64,000 bases of DNA from Takakia lepidozioides (lineage: Eukaryota; Streptophyta; Takakiopsida; Takakiales; Takakiaceae), in contig CM060732.1 in NCBI GenBank assembly GCA_030704615.1, positions 33,523,053 to 33,587,052 of the forward strand. Reading direction: 5' to 3'. The translations under genes were made by a program, and so were the position numbers. A model generated the notes under the pieces. It saw only the letters and a program-made list of their open reading frames with translations, had not been told where the DNA came from and did not search any database. Below are positions 42,066 through 53,249 of the stretch, piece after piece (the stretch's first letter is position 1; every line of letters starts with the position of its first letter).

Positions 42066-43670
42066 CTAAAAAATACCATCCTCACCAGCTGGAACTGTCC
42101 ACCTGGGTGCGGAACTGTCCTCATCATCCCCCTCGCTCTCAGACGCGGATTCTATGACGAACTTGCCTACTCTGCCTTTCACAATTCTATGTTTGGCCTC
42201 ACGCCTCATTATAATTCTCTGCTCATTCCCGAATATCAATTGCTCAAACCGAGTAGGCCTATCCTCCCTCCTGATGGCTTCTCTGACAGCCGTGTCTGCA
42301 TAGGCTGGTAGAAAAAAGGGCTTCTGGGGACTCGCGAGAAACGATTTTCTGGCAAAGAATGGCCGATGCGATTTTGTCTCCTCCTCTGCAACAGGGTCCG
42401 ATTCGAGCAAGTCTCCCAGCATTTCCTCGTCGGACGACTCTGCAAGGCTGAGTGTACGCACAAACACAAAATGAAGCACATTAGAGCATTCAAACAGGGA
42501 ATCATCGGCAGGTTGCATGGTCCCTACAACCGAAACCAATACACTTACTATGGTGCAACTCACTCGAAGATAGACATTGCAGGAAGCGGCTTTGGGCGCC
42601 CCTGCATTGTACGAATTTCCTGGACTTCCTCCTCCCCTTCCACGTCCTCTTCTGCGTTTTTGGGATCCTCAGTCGGAGGCAGACGCTGTAGGCCCGCCAA
42701 ATTGAAATCGTACAAAACTGTATCCCCCTCAAATGAGAACACAAATCGGTTGGACATCCTTAATTCATACGGCACAACCACAGCCAAAGTCAAGAATGAC
42801 TCGCTTCCTCGCGCAAGCAAACATACACAATCGGAAACGGTGTCAATTTCGGTGCCGCAATCACTTAACGTTCTCACCTGTATTAGCAGTGACGTCAAGG
42901 ACCCTGCCTTCAACATCCGTACATGTTTCCATGAGCGTCTGGATGAATGCAAGACTCCTGGTCTTGTCATACCTCCAAGGCTTGCCCGACAAATCACAAA
43001 GCATGTCCTTCTCTCTGACATGGTTGAACATGACGTTATACTCCAGTGGATCAACTGTGGAATCAATAAGTCTGCCTGCTTGATGTAATTTGAATTTCAA
43101 ATGTTCCTTCACAAAGCAGAATGCCTGAAAGATAAGAGTCTACAAAGAAGGAAATGAGAACGTGAGAGGTGGCCTACACGTACATGGGCAATTTCGGCGC
43201 AAAAATTAGCAGAACAGAGGAGAACCGCAACATACCTTCTGACCATCGTTGAGAAGACCCTGCGTGTTGATGCAAGTCAGATCTTTTTTCAGGATGGGTG
43301 CTGCACTTCTCCCGTCCATACTTTGATAAGGACCCTCCACTTCCTTCCACACTCGCCAACCAATGGTTTCTCCAAGTGCCCAGAATCCAAATTCCCATCC
43401 TCGTCATACACCTCTTTTTGAACAAGCAGAGAACCCAATTCCAGAGGGAACACTGTAACCAGCTCATCCTCATGAACAACTGCAAACCCATTGTCATCTA
43501 CAGTGGCAGTCAGTGGAAGACTACCTGCATTGGAATGAAATCGAGCGAGTCTATCTTGCTCCCTGGACATGTTTTCGTACACTGACAGAAAGTTGCGATT
43601 CACAGAGGAATCCCCGAACTGATAGCCCGTAATTCTCGAAAGGGGATCCACCCCAAACAAACTGAGGTAA
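42066..43670 (-). pseudogene. Permuted methyltransferase-like gene, copy 2, C-terminal half
   Basis: Exons on the minus strand: 43260-43670 (ITGYQFGDSSVNRNF to a GTATGT donor, with one frame slip near 43300); 42878-43124 (PLEYNVMFNHV, KPWRYDKTRSLAFIQTLMET, motif I RVLDVTANTG at a GTGAGA donor); about 42565-42800 (FSFEGDTVLYDFNLAGL, acidic tail, GTGAGT donor); and 42066-42450 (PFFLPAYADTAVREAI and a Ser/Glu/Asp-rich end). Motif I plus the acidic E-G-D three strands on is the S-adenosylmethionine site layout of beta-type DNA methyltransferases. It parallels copy 1 at 1-455 with few differences. The motif IV exon that should precede it is inverted next door. Confidence 0.6.
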
Positions 43671-43675
43671 AAAAA

Positions 43676-44424
43676 AGTCAGCCAAGGCGGCAGCGTTGGC
43701 GAAGGAGCAGATGGAGAAGCAGGCAGCTGAGCAGCCCAAGGATAGGAAGAAAAAAACGCGCAAACAGGGGCAAGAGACGAAGACCCCCACACCCAAGAAG
43801 AAGAAGCAGCAACATAGTCAGCCAAATGACGAGGATTCCGACGACAATTTCCAGCAGGATAACACCCAGGGGGCCACACCTCGTCCGAAAATTCACAAGG
43901 GCCAGCGCTCCGGGGGTTCGGCTGCGAAGAGATCACTATACGAGGATGCACATGGCAGACCCTACCATGCGGTGTACATTGTGGGCAGGGAAGTCCTCAA
44001 AACACCCACAATTGTAGAGTGTGTTAATGAAAATTTCCTAATTGCTTTGACCAGAAGGCTGGAGAAAACGAGATTGAGGAAGGCGATCGAGGCCCACCAG
44101 GGGAAGGGGAAGAGGAAGGCCACTGGCAATGATATGGAGGACACTCCTGGCTACACAAAGATGATGGAGTATTTTGTGGTGATGAGCCACGGCAAAAAGA
44201 GCACAGTCAGGGGCAGGGCGGTGAAAGCCTCCATCGACATGATCCTTGTGGATATCCCGGATGGGCAGGAGATACTGGGGCTGGGCTCACTACCCTGGTG
44301 GAACAAGTACGACGAAAGATACTGGAGCCACACATTCGGGTTCGCAGCCAACATGTTGGACGACGACGACTGTGTTGTTGTGCTAGCAGCCGATGGAGAA
44401 GTCACTGAGCTGCAAGCGCTATAG
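43676..44424 (+). pseudogene. Inverted motif IV exon of copy 2
   Basis: Codes on the plus strand for the same Lys/Gln-rich linker and motif IV-like domain that copy 1 has on the minus strand (460-1195): KRSLYEDAHGRPYHAVYIVG, IDMILVDIPDGQ, WWNKYDERYW, CVVVLAADGEV. Frame is clean, 242 codons. Flanking exons of the same gene at 42066-43670 are on the minus strand, so this piece has been flipped in place. The clean frame suggests the flip is recent. Confidence 0.75.
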
Positions 44425-45250
44425 CAGAAGGTGTTGCACAAGGGGCATTGTGGAACTCCTGCTTCAGCAGATTTCTAGCGATGTCCACACTATCCCAGCA
44501 ACTTCCTTTGAACACATGATACTCGTGTGTACCCATATGAATGCAGGCACGAGTCATTGTCTTGCATCGGTGTGCCACCTGGTACATATGAGCGTGGCAC
44601 ACAAAAACACAAGACGGGGAAAGTTTGCAGAACCTGCACAAAAAAGTATTGGTCTTGGGAGGGGTAAGCCATGGGGTGAAAGGATTCAGGGGCACACCTT
44701 CCCACTCACTTTTGTTTGGTTTAGCGTTGTTTCTCAGGCGAGGGCAAGAAATATTCACGCACTTACAATGCCCAATGCAGACCGACCTTCGAAATTTCAA
44801 TCCAATGTCGTTGTGGGTGTTCGACGTTTTTGTCCTGCACCAAGGGTGTCCGTCATGTTTCTTGTCCATGCCCTGCAGAAGCCCAGCTAGTCCACTGGAA
44901 GACGTGGGAGGGTTGAGCTCAAACAAGATGTCCCCATCAAATTCTGCTGGCACGTATTGAACCCGCTGCACACGAAGGGACTCCCAATCAACAAAACGCA
45001 GCTCGCTCTTGCACCCAGGCACCCCTGCGAGGGCTTTCAATTTCGGAATGACACTCGTTATCTCCTGCAACTCGTCATCATCCAAGAATGGAGTCTGCAT
45101 TGGCGGAGGAATCTCAGAAACATCCTCCGAGGACGAGTCTGAAAGAGTCACGAATGTAGTGGATGTGCTCACCTCTTGTTTCACATGAACTGTGCCCTTC
45201 TGCTGCACGACCGATGCTGCAGTGCCAGGTGTAACTACTGATCCTGCTGA
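44402..45250 (-). pseudogene. MULE-type Cys/His N-terminal domain, second copy
   Basis: Minus-strand frame related to the MULE N-terminus at 21780-22940: VPAEFDGDILFELNPPTSSS, MDKKHDGHPWCRTK, CIGHCKCVNISCP, FLCRFCKLSPSCVFVC, TRACIHMGTHEYHV. The open frame extends to 45523, but beyond about 45250 it is antisense to a methyltransferase exon and probably not real. No transposase core follows here, so this is a fragment. Confidence 0.65.
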
Positions 45251-45329
45251 TTGTCTTCTGTCTTTTCCAAGGACCCGGTATGTGCGGCAATCTGCTTGAG
45301 GAGGATTCGCACGTCCAAAACACCATCCT

Positions 45330-46190
45330 CCGTTTGCAGCTTTGAAATTTGCGACCAGGGGTGTTTCATCAACCCTCCTTATGAACCGCATGTGGATGAC
45401 ATGCTCTACAATTTCATGCACTCTAGTCAGACAGCCAAAAGACCAGATGGGTTTCCGTGGAGAGGTGCAAGGGAGAGAACCCAAGCGTTCATGCAGACGC
45501 TCTTGGAGTCGTGCAACTTCCATTCTGCAAGGGTGGTCGACCTCACACTATCCACAGGTTCGTTGGTTCAATACTGTTCCCATTTTCGAGTTCTTCCAGT
45601 TTGCATCTGATTTGGAATCCTCTACAACATTGTTGATGCTTTCTGTCTTGGTAGGTGCGACTTATCGTGCTTGCAAGGTTGGCGGGAGAAGCCTTTTTGG
45701 CATGGAGGGCGACACCGAACTATTCAAAAGTGTCCTCCTCCCTCTTGTGTCTGACTCTACGTCTGGCACACAGACTGAACAAATTCAAATAAAAAATGAT
45801 GAAGATACCGAGGATAAGCAGATCGACAATGACTTTTCATGTGAGTAAGTCTGTCATGGAACTGTGATTGCAGTTTGGGTGCATGTTCAATTTCGCAGAC
45901 ATCAAATTTTCAGTAATAACTTTTATCATGCTGTGACTTGCAGGAACGACAACGATGGATCTTCAGGAGAAACCCCCATTTGTGGCGAGACTGTTTTCGA
46001 CAGTCCCCTTTCCACTTTTGTGCTTCCTGTGTATGCCGAAGCAATGGCACTTCAAATGGCCGAGGCTCTATCCCCTGACTTCTTTTTGCCCGATCGCAGG
46101 TGTAGCCTTCGTAGATCTGGAGTTATTAAATTCTTGGACTTGGATGCAGAGGAGACGGGGATACATTGTACTGACTCTGAGTCAGACTGA
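45330..46190 (+). pseudogene. Permuted methyltransferase-like gene, diverged copy 3, C-terminal end
   Basis: Plus-strand exons: from a TTTGCAG acceptor near 45334, HVDDMLYNFMHSS, GFPWRGARERTQAFMQTLLE, motif I VVDLTLSTG at a GTTCGT donor (about 45557); then after a GGTAG acceptor near 45654, ATYRACKVGGRSLFGMEGDT and ELF, an acidic tail; then 45943-46190 with STFVLPVYAEAMALQMAEAL. Joined across the intron this gives D-x3-STG-A-x3-AC-x3-GR-x3-G-x-E-x-D, the classical motif I to motif II pattern of DNA methyltransferases, better kept than in copies 1 and 2. Confidence 0.6.
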
Positions 46191-46315
46191 TCTTTGCATT
46201 TTTAATGTTCTGTTTATATCCTCTTCGGTAATGATTGAGTTCCCTTGCCTCATTGCAGTTATTTCGTCAGAAAAGAAAATGAAACTGTCAAGTTAAATAA
46301 GCACAGTGTGAAAAC

Positions 46316-46466
46316 AACTAGAATAAAGCTAGTTATTTGTATTTAACACTTGGATTTAGGTCAAGTGTTAAATCAGGTGTCAAGTTTAGTTTGACACCTG
46401 AACCGCCTTATCTTCACGAGAGCGGCAGTCGCGCAGCTCATCTCTCTCGAGTTGAGCCTGCGCGAC
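46316..46466. repeat. Cluster of four hairpins
   Basis: Four perfect or near-perfect inverted repeats in a row: AACTAG/CTAGTT (46316-46334); TTTAACACTTG/CAAGTGTTAAA (46342-46372); TCAGGTGTCAA/TTGACACCTGA (46373-46401); GTCGCGCAG/CTGCGCGAC-type arms (46428-46466). It lies just past the end of copy 3. Confidence 0.8.
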
Positions 46467-46479
46467 CGAGCTCCTTTAT

Positions 46480-47190
46480 GTGCTTAGAACTGAGTGTACT
46501 TATGATGGGAGGATAGGTTGTTGTGGGGTGGAGTCCCCATAGCTTGGGGTGCCCCTGGCTCGACTATTATCTGAAAGAGTGATGATGAGATGGATTTCAT
46601 GTTTCTTGTGTTAAGAGTGTGTCTTTTAGCTTTTCTTATCACTCGAGAGAGATGAGTTTGCATCTGTGAGTGCAAGATGTGAGCTTAATTAGTTTTTAGC
46701 ACTTGTGGGTTTTGTGTGAAGATGAGAGAGAAACACGAGGGTGCAATGGCAAGTTAGGCTTCTGTGTGTTGAAAGCGGTAACACGAAAGTGCATGGGTAT
46801 TCTCCCTTTATAACGGTCACTGGCTGAGCGACAGATTGAGAGCCGAGCATGGTGAAACGATCAGCATTATTGTTGTCTCGCAAGGCTGGGATGCAAGCCT
46901 TCATTGTGAAGATCTTGGTGGTTAGAAGCGGAGGTGCAACTGGTTTGCTTCTCAATTTGGAATCTGAGTCGTGGCCCAGATGGAGTGTGAGTCCTAATTA
47001 GGGAGCGTGAATCTTGCTTGTAGTCCCACCATCAGCTGCATAGAACTTGGAAGTCTAATATGGGGGACAAAAAGTTCATTATGATGGACTGTGCACTCTA
47101 ACACATAATTATTGTAGTCCAACTATTGGGACTTCGGCCAATGGTAAGGACTACAATGACTTGTCTGGACTCAAATTACAGTTAATGTTG
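46480..47190. other. Non-coding stretch upstream of the 441-codon ORF
   Basis: No coding frame. May hold the promoter of the ORF that starts at 47193. TTTATAACGG near 46806 is a possible TATA-like element on either strand. Confidence 0.3.
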
Positions 47191-47192
47191 TA

Positions 47193-48518
47193 TTGGTAGA
47201 CACTAGGCACCAAGTGATAATTCAGCCTTCTCAAACCAGTTGTAATGGTGTAGGTGTGATAGCATATGATGGCTTCATTGATGCCAACAAACGAAGACCA
47301 GGACCTCCATCTCAGGCCACCACCAACTATAGCGCATTCACCACCAACTACAGTGGAGGCCAAAGTGGACATGGTGGTGGTGTTGTGAACCAAAACTTCC
47401 CTCGAACTCCAAGCTCGTCAACTCTTCAAATGTCACCTTTGGGGCTGTCGCGGCCGGGGATCGTTGCACCAATTGTTGGTGATCCGTTGAACCCTGAGGT
47501 TGATGTCACACCTGATACCATCATGCAAGAGGTTTCAGCTTCAGGAAAGGGTTATGTCAAGAAGTTCCTCATTCCTGGTTCTCCACCAAAGAAGATTCCT
47601 GGATCTCCACTGCAGGCTTCATTTGTTCCAGAGATTGTCACGACACATACGCTACAAAGTACACATGAAGATGTTGTGGACTTGACAATCCCATCCACTG
47701 TTGTTCCTCCTTATGTGGATGTGAAGGTTGAAAGAGATGGTGCCCAAAATACTGGACATGTGGCAACCCTCTCATCAGACTCAGAATTGGGGTCACAGGG
47801 ATTTGAAACTGATGCTGGGGCCGACTCCCAGTCTGATTCTGATACAATTGTGTTGCACACTACCATAGGTGGAGGCCCCTCACAAGTTTCAGATCCTATA
47901 TTTCATGTCACTCCACCAGTTGCTACCTCCCTTGTTGCTCCGCCAATATCCATTCCCACAGTTCCAGCTCAATTTGATGGTGGTTTTCCATTACCTATGG
48001 TAGTATATGTACCTCATGCCTTAGCGACAACCCCTCCTGTTCTTGGACTAGTGTTGAACCCCCCAGCTGCAGCCCTTGTCAGTCCACATGTTCAGGCAAC
48101 AGGGAAGCGTAAACGAGAACGAAAGAGATCTCGCAAGGCATTGAGTGCAAAGTATGCAAAGAAGCCCACCACTCGGGCGGATTCTAAGGTATCAATTGAC
48201 AAGGATATGGACAAGTGCCCAGGTGAAAGTACCCCCTCATCAAAGAGAGTTGTCGTGCACAAGCCCTTGGATACGAATGAAGACAACGATCTGAGCCACC
48301 ATGATAAGAGTAACTCAATCCCACGGGACGGTGTTGTGAAGGCCGCTCGGGGCCCTGTTGTGAAGTCACTAAACACCGTGAAGACTCCTCCCAACCTGAC
48401 CACTCGGGGGCCTGTTGTCAAGTCTCTTAATACTGTCAAGACCCCACCTAACTTGAAGATGGATGCAGGTTCTTCTGGTGTAGGCCCTAAGAAGAAGAAA
48501 AGAAAACATATCAACTAG
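47193..48518 (+). CDS. Orphan 441-aa disordered basic protein
   Basis: Long single open frame with no recognised domain. Residues 1-90 are Gly/Ser/Asn-rich, 90-310 Pro/Val/Thr/Ser-rich with a SUMO-interaction-like VVDLTIPS, and 310-441 strongly basic with nuclear-localisation-like clusters (KRKRERKRSRK, KKKKRK at the end). A 17-residue unit, RGPVVKSLNTVKTPPNL, is repeated twice near the C-terminus. The composition fits a nuclear or chromatin-associated protein, perhaps an accessory protein of the transposon next to it. The first ATG may not be the true start. Confidence 0.5.
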   Translation: MVDTRHQVIIQPSQTSCNGVGVIAYDGFIDANKRRPGPPSQATTNYSAFTTNYSGGQSGHGGGVVNQNFPRTPSSSTLQMSPLGLSRPGIVAPIVGDPLNPEVDVTPDTIMQEVSASGKGYVKKFLIPGSPPKKIPGSPLQASFVPEIVTTHTLQSTHEDVVDLTIPSTVVPPYVDVKVERDGAQNTGHVATLSSDSELGSQGFETDAGADSQSDSDTIVLHTTIGGGPSQVSDPIFHVTPPVATSLVAPPISIPTVPAQFDGGFPLPMVVYVPHALATTPPVLGLVLNPPAAALVSPHVQATGKRKRERKRSRKALSAKYAKKPTTRADSKVSIDKDMDKCPGESTPSSKRVVVHKPLDTNEDNDLSHHDKSNSIPRDGVVKAARGPVVKSLNTVKTPPNLTTRGPVVKSLNTVKTPPNLKMDAGSSGVGPKKKKRKHIN

Positions 48519-48519
48519 G

Positions 48520-50570
48520 TACAAGCTGAGTACTGTACACTTATGCTTTTATCACTAATGTTAGAATAACTCGTGGTTGTTATTTTGCCAATTCATGCTC
48601 AAGTTTCTGATGCAATTTAACTCCTCTATGCATGATATATAGGACATACATCTGGTATACGTCTAGTGCTGAATTATGAGACAGAAGTATAATAAGATCT
48701 TGAGCATTGTGGGTGGCAATGCAGGGCATGTGATTAGCAGACCGCCCCTATGAGGACTTTACCACTCGCTGCTGTCATTGTGGGGACAGGTCTCGTCTCT
48801 TCATCAGTACTTGTTCATTTATGACATGGCCACTTTGGGAGGCAGGCACCAAGCAAAGGCTAGTCTTTCATCGATGGGGTAGAGATTGGTGCCACGATAT
48901 GTCAATGTTGAGCAGTTTAGAACTGGCAGAGGATGTGTTAGTTGTTACCATTAGGTGCCCAGCCAAGTCATGTGATGTGGATTTGCCCTTGTGATTTCTC
49001 GAGTAGCTCACAATGGACACATGACATGGATTGAGGGCATGCACATTACTATTCTTTGTTCATTTTCTGCTGATAGGTATGCTGTACATGTTTGAGTAAG
49101 GCAGCAATATCATGACAGTGGTTTTTGAAAACAATGCACTCTATTTTGCTATCTGTTTATGATAGGAATTGCTAGAATACCTTCCTGCAGGCAGTCTACT
49201 GTCATTCATTCTATGTGAGAAAGATGGCTTTGTAAGGCCCGTTGCTTTTCCTGCCTGTGCTACAATTCTCCAACATGCGTGGGTTTAACAGAGTCTGCGC
49301 CTGAAATTTGACTAACTGGTGGATGGTATGGCTACATCCGGTTGCGTACCTCTATCCTCCTTTGCTTGACTCTGATAGTTCATTTACAAAACTGCAATCG
49401 GACACCAACAATACAAGTCTCCATCTCTCAATGGTAATTAGTCTAGCTCCTTGGTGAAGATCCCTGGTATGGCGGACCGAAGCCTGGCCAACAGACAACA
49501 TTCCCATCATTCCCCTCTCTACAGCTGGTTTTGTACCCCAAGTCAGGACACTAATCAACTCACTAAACAGAATATACCTCAGTAATGAGCAGCTCTAAGC
49601 AATCTACCTTCGCTCAATTGAGCACAGAAATGTGATTTGTAGTGTTGCCTGCCTAAGTCTTCAGAGAGTTTGATAGTATCTCTCAACTTCATCCAAGCCC
49701 AAAAATTACTTGTGTGTATGATTTAATGCATGCAGTTCAATATGCAAGGATGGCTTAACTTTGAAGAGGGAATCAAGACAGTATGATAGCAGGTCTGCTG
49801 CTGTTCCACTTGATTGTCCCACTGTGTTTGGAAGGCTGTTAGCAACTCAGACTAGAATGGCGCCCGGCTTCAGCATGTTGAGGATCATGTACCTTGAGGA
49901 TCATGTGCCTTATTTTTACAGCTATGATCTTCTCCACTTTCTTATCCAAAACGAGGGTGTGGAACTTTGAAAGGACCAGGAAGTATGACAAGTTGTAGGG
50001 TTTATGATGAGGTTTTGCCATATCTTCATAGCCAGGCACCTTTGCCAACCAGTTGGTATGAGAAGGGGGAGGACAACAGATTGTGTGATCAGAGAGGAAG
50101 GCAGACACACTCCAAATAACAAGAAACCAATCACAGAAAGAAAACCAGACACATTAAATTGAAATTCCCCGCCTTGTGAAGTGATACACCACAACACTAG
50201 TGCGGGAATTCTAGTCACCAGGCACATTCAATTGAACAGTAACAAATTTGGCCACAGCCACAGCCTCTTCAGCCATAGCTTGCAAGATAGATTATAGATT
50301 ATGAATTATAATCTGCGGCCAAATAACAAAGCTACATACATACAAATTCCGAAAACAATCTCTCAGCTCACAAGCAACTTGTAATTCACATTGCTACATA
50401 TTTGAGTTACATAACCCAAGGGAGAATTGGACCCCATCCCGATAAGGGAAGTTGCCCGTCAACCATGGATTGGCCTGCAACATGCCATCTTAGCGATCTT
50501 CCATCGCTGCCAGAGCTTCATTGATGCCTTCCAATGCATCCGCAGACAAGGTGAAGACTGCATCCTTGCC
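48520..50570. other. Stretch without convincing genes
   Basis: Lies between the orphan ORF and the end of the DDE-type gene. Short frames only, none with domain signatures or splice-bounded structure. Confidence 0.4.
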
Positions 50571-50576
50571 TTTGAC

Positions 50577-52405
50577 TCAATATGTCGCTGGAGGCATAGC
50601 AAATTTGATAGCCCTCACCAAATGCGAATACAGAAATGCCAAAGGCTGGTTAGATAGGAACTTGTAAGCCTTATCTCTTCTTCCACACAACTGGTAACAT
50701 CTCCTTGCAACCACATGCTCGCCAGGGTCAAAAGTACTTCCCCACCCATCTGTGAATGTCTCCATAACAACGTGAACCGGCCTTTCACAACAGAGCAAGT
50801 AGAAGTCCACCCCTTCTGAGTTTCCAGCTTCAGCATTGCAGGCAAAATTGTCCCCTGCATCCAAGCAGGAGGCCAAGTCCTCCCCATCTCCCCCAAACTC
50901 CTGTTCTTCATCCCCTTTTTCTTCAATCTGCCTCCGGACAGCAGTTGTATTTGTAGGTTGCAGGGTTTGCAACTTCCATTTTCATGCATGAGCAATACTG
51001 ATGCACTTGTCCCAATCAAGATCCAAACAATGCGGACAAAAACGTGCTAAGTCTCGAACCATAAGTTTGGTTGGGTCTGACTTGTTCCTCCCAAGAATGG
51101 AATGTAAAGACCGAGTTCCAGGTACGGTCTTGCAATCCCACTCTTGTGTACGGTCAAATGTACCAACAAGCCAAAAATGTCTTTTCACACCTGTTCTAAT
51201 CTTAGAGTACGAAGAAGGAGGTCGGGTGGACAGGTTCTTGCGCAAAAAAGCTACTGCCTCAGCAGCATTTTGCAGCTTCACACCATTTGAGTTTAACTGC
51301 TCTGCTCGTAAAGCCCTCTTGATCACAGCACAAGCCCCATCGTGCTCACCTTTCCCATGCCCTGATCCAAAAAAGTTCCACCACATTGTGCAACCCCCTG
51401 TGATGTGGGGGTACCTAGTAACAAAATACCAAGGACGAGCACCTTTAAACTGAGCAGCACAACCGTCACTCCATACCCAATGCGATTCAGGTCTGAACCC
51501 TACTTCAGCAAGGTAATTCCAATGAAACCGAAAGCAATGTTGTGGGAACAGCGTGTCATGCTTGTTGTCATCAGAAATGTAAAAGTGCATTTCTTTCAAA
51601 ACCTTGGAATCGGGATCATTCACATCAGGGTGTGGATTCCACCGGTAGGTAATGTGCATCAATATAGTGATCTGGAAACTGTGCCAGTGCATCTCTTGCA
51701 CTTCATTCTGAACCGTAAAAGTGTAGTTTTCAGCAAAGTCAACAACAGACAATATTGTATTCTCTGGCAAAGATTTCAAACTGGTTTTAAACTGAGCATC
51801 TTGCTATCGGGCTACAAAGTTATGACGAACAAAAGCCTATAGCTTGGGTTTGAAGTACGACAAGAATTCAATAGAGGAAGTCGTTTGGTATTGGAGTTTC
51901 AGTCTCATTCTAGGGGCTCCATCTTTCTCCCCAACATTCTCTTTTGCATAACATCTCCACTGCACTGTCAAATCACAACCATTTGCCTCCATGGGACAAA
52001 TAGATAACTTACTTGAGCCACACCTCAAGCACTCTCCCATGAGACAGTCTCGCCGATGCCATTCATCCAATTCCCCTTTGGGACAAACAATTTCTTGCCA
52101 AAGCCAAGTCACTCCTTTGTAGGGGTGCTTGTTCGCTTGACAACCAACTTCACCATCTAATACTGGTCTATGTCGACAAATATTACAGTCACAAGTACAT
52201 GATGATGGAGAGTGGACACCCCTCTCGGCAGTCCGCATGTTGTTGAACCCATCCTTCAACTCCGCCATCTCCACATGATATTTGCAGCAACAAACATTAC
52301 GATCCTTCAGGCGTTTGACAAAAAATGGCCTCAACAACTCAAACAATCGTTGACCCACTTTGACATTGGGATGGGCTGATTTGAAGCGAAGAAAGAAAGC
52401 AGTCT
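50577..52405 (-). pseudogene. DDE-type transposase-like protein, catalytic and C-terminal part
   Basis: Starts after a AATGCAG acceptor near 52405 with AFFLRFKSAHPNVKVGQRLF, then a Cys-rich zone (NVCCCKYH, CTCDCNICRH, ECLRCGSSKLSICP) and a probable RNase H-like core: first Asp in VVDFAENYTF, second in HWVWSDGCAAQFK, third acidic residue in GSGHGKGEHDGACAVIKR. The C-terminus has GVDFYLLCCERPVHVV and SHLVRAIKFAMPP. I recognise the pattern as a widespread eukaryotic transposase-like family but cannot name it safely. In-frame stops: TAG at about 51837 and 51797, TGA near 50982. The gene is dead or nearly so. Confidence 0.65.
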
Positions 52406-52464
52406 GCATTGCCACCACAACATGCACAAAGAGAATCCCATTTAATGCATGCACTAAGAAAACC

Positions 52465-52960
52465 TACTACTAGTCCTAGACCAGTCCTAGACCTAGTCTT
52501 AGTCATAGTCCTTTCTCATCACATGTCAAATTGTACAAGTACTAATCAGTCCTAGTAGTCCTAGACCTAGTCCTTCCTAGTCACATGTCAAGTAGTACAT
52601 GTCCTAATCAGTCCGAGTGTGAGTCCTTTCTAGTCACATATCAAGGAATGCATGTACTAACCAGTCCTAGTCCTAGTCCTAGTCCTAGTCACATACCAAT
52701 GAATGCATGTCCTAATCAGTCCTAGTCCTACTTCTTTCTAGTCACATATCAAGGAATGCATGTCCAAATCGGTCCTAGTCCTAGTCATTGTCCTTTTCTA
52801 GTCACATTTCAAGGAGTGCATGTACTAATGGAGTACATGTACATCGACTTCTAGTCCCTCCAAATCAAATTACATGGAGTGCATGCTATTTTGTCCTATC
52901 TAGTCATAATATAAGGAGTGCATGCTAGTGAGTCGTACTTCTAGTCCATCCCAGGCCTAT
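52465..52960. repeat. AGTCCTAGTC minisatellite in the transposase-like gene's intron
   Basis: About seven degenerate units of 60-75 bases, each with (AGTCCT)n, AGTCACAT(A/G)TCAAGGAATGCATG and TACTAATCAG. It fills most of the intron between the helix-turn-helix and zinc exons. Confidence 0.8.
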
Positions 52961-53249
52961 TTACAATGAGTACCAGTCCATGAACAAGAGGGACATCTTC
53001 AAGACACTCCAATTCAGGACATGAGCTAGACATAGTGTCCACAATTGAGTACAGTAATCTCAGTCCACTGGTAGGTTTACAGGTGACGATGTACCTTGTC
53101 TAGGGAAAATGTACGAGGCAACCCAAACAACACAATGGCAGTTGACAAACTCCAACATAGTCCAATACAGTTATGTACAGTAGCAAGTGTAGAAGGACTG
53201 TAAAGTACTGAGAGCCCACACAAACACTGTAAAGAGAGGGTTCGCTTAC

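Noticed and set aside
43289-43951. Single 220-codon minus ORF crossing the inversion
   Set aside because: Only the part below about 43670 is real coding sequence; the rest is antisense of the inverted exon.
45250-45523. N-terminal extension of the MULE zinc-finger ORF
   Set aside because: The stretch is antisense to a methyltransferase motif I exon that has homologues and splice sites, so the open frame is probably a shadow.
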